DNA of 64,000 nt from assembly GCA_021521415.1 (NCBI GenBank), contig JAIQDT010007315.1, positions 1 to 64,000 of the forward strand. The letters are read 5' to 3'. A program made the translations under genes and the position numbers. The notes beneath the pieces are model-generated. The model worked only from the letters and a program-made list of their open reading frames with translations, did no database searches and was not told the origin of the DNA. Shown here one piece after another: positions 56,555 to 64,000 of the stretch (its first letter is position 1; each line of letters begins with the position of its first letter). This DNA comes from Bidens hawaiensis. Taxonomy: Eukaryota; Streptophyta; Magnoliopsida; Asterales; Asteraceae.

Positions 56555-56940
56555 CATCATCATCATCGTACTCAGTATATCCCACCAATAGCAATGCTAT
56601 GGTAGGGTCTGAGGAGGGTAAGATGTAGACAGCCTTACCTCTATCCCATAGGGATAGAGAGGCTGCTTCCGGTGAGACCCCCGGCTCGATAGTAGTTTTG
56701 AATCAAGCCTTGGACATAAGACACATAACACTCAATCATCGGGACACCGGCTGATTGGTGCATGTGCCCTTGTCTTTCGGCTATCAACGCCACCACATGA
56801 TACCTGATTAACCTTCCGCCACTTTTAACGTTATTTTCACGTGATTAGTAAAATAACGTCAAAATTAATGCAATTTTACTTTTGCCCACCCAAGGGTTCA
56901 CACATATATACATTATATGTGCGCACCGCAAGCAGGCGTG
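56555..56940. mobile_element. SINE-like retroposon with 17-bp target duplication
   Basis: ATCTCGACACTATATAT flanks the insert at 56538-56554 and 56941-56957. The left edge is a CATCAT run, and the core has GGTAGGGTCTGAGGAGGGTA, then a GCCTTACC motif, GATAGAGAGGCTGCTTCCGG and GACCCCCGGCTCGATAG. I recognise this core from the Au-type SINE sequences of flowering plants, in a version frequent in composites. The CAT run suggests a tail on the minus strand, but I leave orientation open. The long target duplication fits L1-driven retroposition. Confidence 0.78.
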
Positions 56941-57037
56941 ATCTCGACACTATATATATTTTATTTTATTCTGTATTAAAAGTCACCGCACATTTAACAC
57001 AATTCCACTTTATACAACATATACAGTATTTTTGCAG

Positions 57038-57486
57038 CTACATGGAATGTGGGAGGGAAATCCCCTTCTAGCAACATGAATCTTGATGACTGGTTACACG
57101 CTGCTCCACAGGCGGACATATATGTACTCGGGTACCATGTTCTTTCATAAGTTTTTATGTTGCTGTTCAGCATCAAAATCATAAATTTTGATGAAAAGGG
57201 ATTGGTTTCAGGAAGTAGTTCCCTTAAATGCGGCTAATATTCTTGGTGCGGAAGACAAAAAATGGCTCTCTTTAATTCGCAGGACCCTGAACAACCGCCC
57301 CGGGACAAGTGGGGGAAGCGGCTGTTACACCCCCTCCCCCATTCCCGACCCGGTTGTTTGATTGCAAGTAAACAGATGGTTGGTGTGTTTCTGACTGTTT
57401 GGGTGAAGAGTGAACTAAGGGAGCATGTTAGAAACATGAAGGTGTCTTGTGTTGGCAGAGGGTTAATGGGTTATCTTGGAAATAAG
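57038..57486 (+). pseudogene. Inositol polyphosphate 5-phosphatase fragment
   Basis: Exon-like 57038-57131 encodes [19 protein letters not shown], then ADIYVLG. After a short intron, 57205-57486 encodes [20 protein letters not shown], then [19 protein letters not shown], a TGA at 57359-57361, and in another frame [20 protein letters not shown], then [15 protein letters not shown] before a GT. These are well-known blocks of plant type I inositol polyphosphate 5-phosphatases, enzymes that remove the 5-phosphate of inositol phosphates or phosphoinositides. The variable segment between DPVV and LIASK is deleted, which causes the frame break. The expected acceptor (57203-57204) reads TG. The rest of the catalytic domain is not found downstream, so this is a truncated gene copy. 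Confidence 0.88.
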
Positions 57487-58592
57487 GTAAAATATAATCT
57501 TGATTTTTCATTTATTAATAAATTAAATTGTACAAGTGGTGTGTCGTCTTATCTAATTTTACGCTTGTTATTTTGGTCTGCCAGGTCTTGCTATGGACCC
57601 GGTGGCTTTGCGCCTTTGCTAGATCATTCATATGCTCATCACACCACCAAATGGGAGACTGAGATGAAGATGATTTTTGTAACTTTTATAGTTTTTACAA
57701 TTTTTTTCATGATTCTTTGTAGATTTATGTTTTGTTATTTTAGTATTATAGTAGTGAATATTGGCAAAAGAATGAATATAAACAAGTTAATGAAAAAGTT
57801 GGTCTCATGCCACTTTTATTGTCTGTATTGCTTTTGCTTTTTCTGAAAAAGCAGCAGGTAATTGATACAGGATGAGGAGACATTTCATACATATTTTTTT
57901 TCTTTATGAAGTACAAACTAAATCAAAACTTAAAACCTTAAATTTCTTTAATTATAATTAATCACGATTTTAATACCTTAAATTTAAAGTGAGGTTGTTC
58001 AGAAAGATCGTATATCAAATCTCACTAAAAGCTCTCTTAAAATCGGCTCATTTGTAACCTTACCGAGCCCAAGCCAAGATAAGCTCGCTCGCTGGTCAAG
58101 TTGTCGCTTTGTTGGTAAATTAAAGTCAAAATTCTAATATATATGTAGTTATGTACATTTTCTATAACCTGAGATTGAGAATATAACAAAATATATACAA
58201 ATTGTAAATTCTATAATTTGTAAATTGTGCATATTGTAATAGCTAGATATCAAATTGTAGATACCAATCTTAGTTATAGTTACTCTTGGATGTATTTTCC
58301 CCTCAACGCCTTTGATATTTACTAATTATAGTTAGGCAATGTTTATGGCAAGGTGAGAGGGCGTCGCACTGCCACCTAAGCAGATACGGAGCGGAACACT
58401 GCAATATAGTGAGCCAGATGTGAGACTGATAGCAAATGCGTGTCCGCGCTCCCAATCACATTTTACGCCTAAATTATAAAATAACAGTATAACCAATTAT
58501 ATCTCCACCTTACGCTACAATCACATTTCATCGCAACACATCTAACTTGGTATGACATGCTCAAATGCCTATGTGACGTCTACATGGCGATC
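57487..58592. other. No recognised gene
   Basis: The open frame running to 57846 is only the pseudogene exon read on into the intron. Beyond it is AT-rich sequence. 58330-58560 is somewhat GC-richer and could be a small inactive transposon, but I found no terminal repeats. Confidence 0.4.
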
Positions 58593-59036
58593 TTATATGT
58601 TATGCCTTACATAACACATAGCCTTACAAACTGTCGAAGCACGAAATGAATCTAACCTGATCCATGACGATGTTTCCACGGATTTTCGAGATGAACGAAC
58701 CACGTCTTGATCTTCTTCTTCTTCTGCTTGAGACCTGCAATGGTTTTTGGGGGTGTGGAGGTGACTGCTAAGATATCCTGAGGATTTCTTGTTCACAGAC
58801 ACAAAAAGTGGTGGTGGCTCTTATTGAGCATGACCTCTAATAAGGAGGTGGAGACCTCCTTATATAGAGAGTCTCATGGCCACCATCATGGTACCCTAAT
58901 GGGCCTAGCCCAGTTAGGGTTACCTCCACAAAACCCCCTCAGCCCAATAACATTGTATTAGTCCATGTAATAAAATAAGCCAAACATAATAGATTTAGGG
59001 TCGTAGAACCGGGTTTTAGTACCATACCCCTACACA
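58593..59036 (-). other. LTR-like or promoter-like stretch
   Basis: Read on minus from 59036: TGTGTAGGGGTATGG, a GGGCCTAGCCC-type block (the plus strand shows GGGCCTAGCCCAG at 58899), TATATAAGG near 58858-58866, an inverted repeat TAAGGAGGT/ACCTCCTTA with a 4-base loop (58838-58859), and a purine-rich leader with GAAGAAGAAGAAGATCAAGA. The layout is that of a small LTR (U3, TATA, leader) or a gene promoter with 5' leader. A 69-codon frame inside is not convincing. No partner LTR or PBS was found. Confidence 0.35.
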
Positions 59037-59683
59037 AACCATATATATTTATAAAACCAAAATGTTTGTCATGCTAGCTATGTATTTGTTATGTCATATT
59101 TCAGTAATCAGGATTAATCATAGTTATGTATAACTGCTTTGGTTTCTAATCATGAACTAATTATATCTAGAACAAGAAAGTTTAGGCCAGTGAAGAAGCA
59201 AGCAAAGAAAATAGTATTATGAAAAGATGTGTCAATTCTCACAAATGACCCTTTGAGAATAATCTAAAAGGTGTAATGAGATTTTGTGTTGACTTGTTAA
59301 ACTGTTGGTTAAGGTGGATATTAACAAATTAATCTTACGTTCACATCTTGCTTCCAACATTTAAACTTTAAAGATGAGTTGTTCTTCACTAAATTATCTT
59401 AAACGTCCAATAGAGACTATTGAATTTAATTCGTCTGGTTTAAACGGTGGAGGTTACCATTACTTCTTACTAGTTTAGACTTTAGATAGTAATAATCTTT
59501 TTTGTAAGTGTTAAATTCGAGTTAACTTCAATTTCTAGAGCGTTATTTAAAGTAATCTGTTTGTAATTTACCAATGTAAGAAAATGCATGCAATATAGTT
59601 AAGTGAATGTTATAACATATGATATCGTATATCCTAAAATACTTGAAGTAATTATTATTTAAAAGAAATTATAATTAAAAATA
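59037..59683. other. No recognised gene
   Basis: AT-rich sequence with nothing I recognise. The last nine bases (59675-59683, TTAAAAATA) are the target duplication of the MULE. Confidence 0.5.
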
Positions 59684-60123
59684 GAGAAATCTGCATTTTG
59701 CCTCCCTGGTTTATATCGTCGCGATGGGTTAATCACTGAAAAAGAATTTGCGAACTTTGGACCACTGTGTTTCTCCGGCGGGTTCTTCTGACTCCTGCCG
59801 TCTGTTGACCGTCAGTTGACTGTTGGTATTTTAGTAATAATACCAACATATTAAGGGTATTTTAGTAATCTTCTTTTAATAAATAATAATAATAATAATA
59901 ATAATAATCCATCATCCTATGGCAACAACAGGAACATCTTCATCATCAAATCCCACTGCATCTTCATCATCATCAAATCCCATTACCATAAGTGATGAAT
60001 AATAATAATAATCTTCAATCAATTCATTACTTATTATCCTCCGAGATCCAATCAAACCTACTTCTTTAATTATTCATACATCCACTCAATTTCATGAATC
60101 ACTTCAGATCTCAAAACCCTTCA

Positions 60124-60126
<3 letters not shown>

Positions 60127-60163
<37 letters not shown>

Positions 60164-60165
60164 GT
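60127..60165. repeat. AAT trinucleotide microsatellite
   Basis: About 13 uninterrupted AAT/ATA/TAA units inside the MULE. Confidence 0.9.
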
Positions 60166-60462
60166 AGCATCGTAACATCATCATCACCAATACTCATCTT
60201 CATCATCAGCAGATCATCATCATCTTCATCATCAGCTCATCTTAATCATCATGAACCTCAAACATACTTGTTCCTAAAACCCTAGATTTCATCACTCAAA
60301 CCCTCAAATCTCTCAAATCCCACCACCAATCGCTTCAACAATTCAACCACCGCACCCATAAATCATTCCGATCAAAACCCCTAACCACCATCGCCGATTC
60401 GTTTTCTAGGGTTTTGTAATTCATCCGGATCTTAATAATAATCATCATCAAGCCGCTCAACA

Positions 60463-60546
60463 TCATCCCCCGTGTTCGCCGCCGAACCCGGCTTTTATTT
60501 GGCCGTCGCCGTTGTCCAAGATGACCACGGTGGTGGAGGAGGACAT
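60463..60546 (-). pseudogene. Captured first-exon fragment of an actin-related protein (ARP6-like)
   Basis: From ATG at 60546 on minus, 27 codons encode MSSSTTVVILDNGDGQIKAG followed by FGGEHGG and a stop. VxLDNGxGxIKAGxGGE is the N-terminal phosphate-binding loop of the actin superfamily. The VVILDNG start and short Ser/Thr-rich head are most like plant ARP6, a subunit of the SWR1 chromatin remodelling complex. The match ends where the next conserved residues should follow, so only the 5' tip was captured. It lies between the TIRs of the MULE. Confidence 0.75.
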
Positions 60547-60577
60547 TGAGTTTCCGGTAAGTGATGCGTGACATAAG

Positions 60578-60578
<1 letters not shown>

Positions 60579-60648
<70 letters not shown>
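60579..60648. repeat. ATT trinucleotide microsatellite
   Basis: About 23 ATT units inside the MULE, next to the actin-related-protein fragment. Confidence 0.92.
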
Positions 60649-60649
<1 letters not shown>

Positions 60650-60898
60650 CCAAACTTAAGAATTCGGGAAGCCATGGATGAAGAATTCTGGGTTAGATGA
60701 TGAAGATGAAGATATAGGGGTAAATGGGTCATTTCCCTTATTTTTAATGAGTCAACGACGGGTCAACTGACGGCAGGAGTCAGAAGAACCCGCCAGAGTA
60801 ACACAGGGAGTCAAAGTTCGCAAAATCTTTTTCAGTGGTTATTCCATCTCGTGACATTATTTTCCAGGGAGACAAAATGCAGATTTCTCTTAAAAATA

Positions 60899-62093
60899 CA
60901 AGGTTAAACATCACAAATTGCTTTGGGCATAGTAACACGAATAGGAAATTGTTGACTCCTATAGTCCTTTAGGGGATTTTTTATTGTTTTAAAGAAAGCA
61001 TGCAAACTAACGACATGCTTGTACTTGATTTGCTATAATTACATATACCATTCCTAATCATAAAAGATGTTTTATTTTAAAATAAAAGGTATGGGGTGTT
61101 GGTTTTGCTTGCTGAATCGGGAGGGACTAGAGAGGATATCAAATGGGTTTAAAGTTTAAACTAGTTGAAAGTTATTCTCGTGTGAAATTTGATCGTGATT
61201 TTTGTCTTGGTTCTTCGATCTGTTGTTAAAAGTTATTTTTTAGTATTGTTTTTGCTAACTGTTTATAAAATATTATTGATAAAAGTACTTTAATTAAATC
61301 TATTACAATACATAAAACAAAGGAAAATAATGTTATTGACCCGTGTACGACACGGATGGAAATATAAAATTTGTCAAGTAACTGATATATAATTTCAAAC
61401 GACAAGAAATAGTTTTAATATGTTTCTTAAGACGATAACATGATTTATAAGTGTAATTCATATTGATAAAAAAAGAAAGTAGTAAAGGACAAAAAAATTA
61501 CAAAACATGGCATTACATAGAATGTATACAAACAAAATTTAAAAGTTTAAAACATAATCTTTATAAGCTATTAAATATTTTCTTATAAACCATATTTGTT
61601 GTTTTGTTTGTAAATTTACCTTATCTATCTATAATAAGCATTTTAACAACGTCTCTACTCTTCACTCTTAATAAAGCTACAGGCAGTTGACCATGTGTAG
61701 AAACGCTACTCTTCACCCATGAAATAAAGTGTAATTGTAAAAGTGGTTGGAAAACTTACACGTGTACCAATAAAGAGTTGCATTACAAAATTTGAATGTC
61801 GTTTTGTAATAGGCATACAAAAACATATGTATGATCCTTATGCCTATAAAAGTCAAAATTACCACAAAATGACGAGATTGACCATATAAAAGTCTAGTAC
61901 ACAATAACAAATTGTTTGCAATATTTACCATAGGTTAGTGACCCGTGTACCACACGAGGCGAAAATTAGTAAGTTCGTGAGGTAAACGTATGTGTTTGTG
62001 TTTGTGTGTGTGTGAATAAATATAAAAATATGTATTTATGTGAATATATGATTTTTGTCATAACGAAGTTTTATATAATTTACTATAAAACGA
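60899..62093. other. No recognised gene; two short palindromic blocks
   Basis: AT-rich. GACCCGTGTACGACACGG near 61338 and GACCCGTGTACCACACGAGG near 61941 are similar imperfect palindromes about 600 bp apart. They recall hairpins of plant Helitron ends, but no CTRR end is in the right place. Confidence 0.4.
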
Positions 62094-62450
62094 TTAAAAT
62101 AAAGTGGCAGGCAAACGGGCAACAAGCTGCGCCGCAACCCCCTTTTGAATAGCAAAGCCAATCCTGCTAAAAACGAAGCTTTGGGACCTAGAAGCTGAAG
62201 AGGTTCCGTGTACGACGCGCTGAACCCTACTCAAAAATTTCACAGCCTCTGGAGCCAGAAAACCAAATGTATCAAAGGCAAATGGTAGAAAGACATGTTG
62301 ATTATCTAAACAAGCTTTCTCGTGTTTAACAACTTTGCCCGATTCAGCCTTCAACGCAGCCTGACCCACAACAAACCCATGGTCCCTGAGCCCAACAAGA
62401 GGAGACACTCCTGTAAGATCCACACAGGCGTGTTTCCCTCCTGTAAGGAT
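62094..62450 (-). pseudogene. Repetitive plant coding remnant (unknown family)
   Basis: The frame reads through KHACVDLTGVSPLVGL, GQAALKAESGKVVKHEKACL, NQHVFLPFAFDTFGFLAPEA, VQRVVHG, RIGFAIQKG and AAQLVARLP to a stop at 62094. I recognise these blocks from a sequence that recurs in very many dicot genomes and is annotated as hypothetical or reverse-transcriptase-associated protein. It is probably the tail of a mobile-element protein. The frame is open upstream to about 62450 with no start, so it is a fragment. I cannot give a function. Confidence 0.6.
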
Positions 62451-62530
62451 TATGTTTTTGTATTTAAAATAATTTGGATGTACACAAAATGGTAGATCTA
62501 CAAACTTTCAAGGAATTCTCTTGACAAATG

Positions 62531-62746
62531 AACCACCTTTTTTGACTTTGGAACATATCTCAAATGAGGCAGTTATGGACTTGATTTTTGAATGAACTTT
62601 TACTTGATGTCTTCTTGCTATTGCTACTTGATGTTTAATTAACCACCGTTTTAACTTTGGAACATACCTCAAATGAACCGGTTATGGACTTGATTCTTGA
62701 GTTAGCTATTACTTGATATCTTCTTGTCACTTGATGTTTAATGAGT
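62531..62746. repeat. 110-bp tandem duplication
   Basis: AACCACC...ACTTTGGAACATA...CTCAAATGA...GGTTATGGACTTGATT-type sequence occurs at 62531-62640 and again at 62641-62746, with roughly 15% mismatches and small gaps. Confidence 0.85.
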
Positions 62747-63007
62747 GTAAGTGAGCTTGATACTTTTGCTCTTGAAATCCCAAAATAAAAAGAAAAATAA
62801 ATAAGTGTATGTATATTGAGGTGTCAACAACATTTGGTGAGAAATGAGGGTTTAGGTAGGGTTTAAGGCCCTTAAATATTTCTTAAGGCTTATAGACTCC
62901 AGACTCAATTTTCCTTTAATTCAACTTTAAATTGCTAGGTCCATGTTTATTATTTTAGATATATGCATAATCCAATACATGACATTCTTATAAGTTAAAT
63001 CAAAATA

Positions 63008-63009
63008 GC

Positions 63010-63056
<47 letters not shown>
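63008..63056. repeat. ATT trinucleotide microsatellite
   Basis: About 16 uninterrupted TTA/ATT units. Confidence 0.92.
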
Positions 63057-63183
63057 TACAAGAAACCCGGAAGTTATAAGTGTCCTTGAAACCAATCTTT
63101 AACAAAATCAAATCAGATACTATAATTTGATTTCTTAGACCATTTCAAATCAACACCTTCAAACTAAAAATATTACGGTGTTG

Positions 63184-63275
63184 CCCTTAACGAATTCTAC
63201 ATTTTTGACCCATTTTCAATATATGATGCCCCTAACGAATTCTACATTTTTGACCCATTTGCAACATATGACCGG
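63184..63275. repeat. Two tandem copies of a ~46-bp unit
   Basis: CCTAACGAATTCTACATTTT-like sequence followed by TGACCCATTT and ATATGA occurs twice, with the cores at 63189 and 63235. Confidence 0.8.
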
Positions 63276-64000
63276 TTTGTATAAAATCCACCCTATAATC
63301 AAAATTTGTAAATTATATCAAAAATTCCCTTTGGCTACATTATGCTAATTTAAAATCTTTGAAAGATATCCATAATACCCTTTTTATATAATATTGACTC
63401 ACGTCTTAAATATTAACCTAAAACTCTAAAAGTCTAAAACCATGACTTTTACTATGTTTGACTAATTTTATATTTTGACTTACCAAAAGTAAATTGGTAT
63501 GGACTTCACCTTTAATATGACCACCTAAAATAGTCATTTTCATATTGTGAGTATTTTTTTTAAATGACTATGGTCCCCCCGTAAAATGACTCATTTTAAC
63601 CCTGTCATTATAAAATATATAGATAATATAAACGTGAATTTTTTTTACCAAAAAACATTCAGATAAAAACACTTTAAAAGATCCGTGTCATATTTTATTT
63701 TTAACTTCTTATTGTTTACATACACGTGTATATGTTATGCATAGAAAAACTGTCAATATCACAACTAAGATCCTTAAGGAGATGTTTATGAGTAGTTACT
63801 TGAAGACTTTTGTATAGTGTCCCGTAGAGCACCTGAAAACAATTACCAAAAAGCTATTTGTTAGAAAAAAACAATTATTCAACTTTTCAAAAAAAGACAC
63901 CTAAAAACTCAAGCCAAAAATGTTTTGAATGATATCTTCCTATTAACAGAAAGTGAATCAAAATGAGTTGCACTAAATAGGAAAGAACATAAAGAACCAC
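63276..64000. other. No recognised gene
   Basis: AT-rich sequence to the window end with nothing I can name. Confidence 0.5.

Larger units (their letters stand above)
59684..60889. mobile_element. Mutator-like element (Pack-MULE type), non-autonomous
   Basis: 1206 bp with terminal inverted repeats of roughly 120-150 bp, starting GAGAAATCTGCATTTTG on each end, and a perfect 9-bp target duplication TTAAAAATA (59675-59683, 60890-60898). Long TIRs and a 9-bp duplication are diagnostic of Mutator-like elements. The middle has no transposase. It has serine-codon-like TCATCA stretches, two trinucleotide repeats, an AAACCCTAG-rich piece and an actin-related-protein fragment, so it captured host sequence. 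Confidence 0.9.

Noticed and set aside
57262..57846. 194-codon frame as an intact gene
   Set aside because: Its first 30 residues are the 5-phosphatase exon read out of frame, and its last 110 residues run through an AT-rich intron.
60094..60285. Asn-run frame in the MULE
   Set aside because: It is produced by the AAT microsatellite and TCA-rich stretches.

Overview
This window is plant nuclear DNA made almost entirely of nested LTR retrotransposons, followed by about 10 kb of AT-rich sequence with small mobile elements and gene fragments. I infer a eudicot, most likely Asteraceae. The grounds are very large SIRE-like Ty1/copia elements with an accessory ORF of a type I associate with composites, Tekay-like chromoviruses, and a SINE of a type common in composites. 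I see no intact single-copy host gene and no RNA gene.

Layout. The outermost element is F, a gag-only Ty3/gypsy element on the + strand. Its start lies left of the window and it ends near 53926. Its 5' LTR (17218-19167 here) is interrupted by E, a gypsy element on the - strand, of which only one LTR is visible (1-1202 and 16027-17217). The E LTR is itself split by A, a 14.8 kb copia element on the - strand (1203-16026). The F 3' LTR (21901-22690, 34677-35131, 37076-38105, 53785-53926) holds three insertions: C, a gypsy chromovirus on the + strand (22691-34671); a Helitron-like element (35132-37075); and B, a copia element on the - strand (38106-53779). C carries D in its RNase H region, a 2.3 kb non-autonomous element (28317-30593). 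B carries a solo LTR, G, in its RNase H region (44163-47442). Exact or near-exact target duplications, and comparison of sister LTRs, support the boundaries.

The copia elements A and B share an unusual plan: gag with two CCHC knuckles, pol, a long non-coding spacer, then a second coding unit (aORF) of roughly 850-1000 codons. That unit has a conserved N-terminal domain, a Pro/Thr-rich linker, a coiled coil, an acidic stretch and a conserved C-terminal domain. Both elements also have dense arrays of a short motif (TTCGTTA or TTCGCTA in A, AACTTCGCC in B) in the same three places: just upstream of the LTR TATA box, in the leader between PBS and gag, and in the spacer before the aORF. D has the B motif and a B-like leader, so it looks like a parasite of B-type elements. 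The gypsy LTRs C and E carry the A motif, and A sits inside such an array.

Right flank (53927-64000). This holds a SINE with a 17-bp target duplication, a broken inositol polyphosphate 5-phosphatase fragment, an LTR-like or promoter-like stretch, a Mutator-like element with 9-bp target duplications that carries an actin-related-protein fragment (Pack-MULE), a repetitive coding remnant, and several short tandem repeats. Nearly all coding regions in the window have frameshifts or stops.
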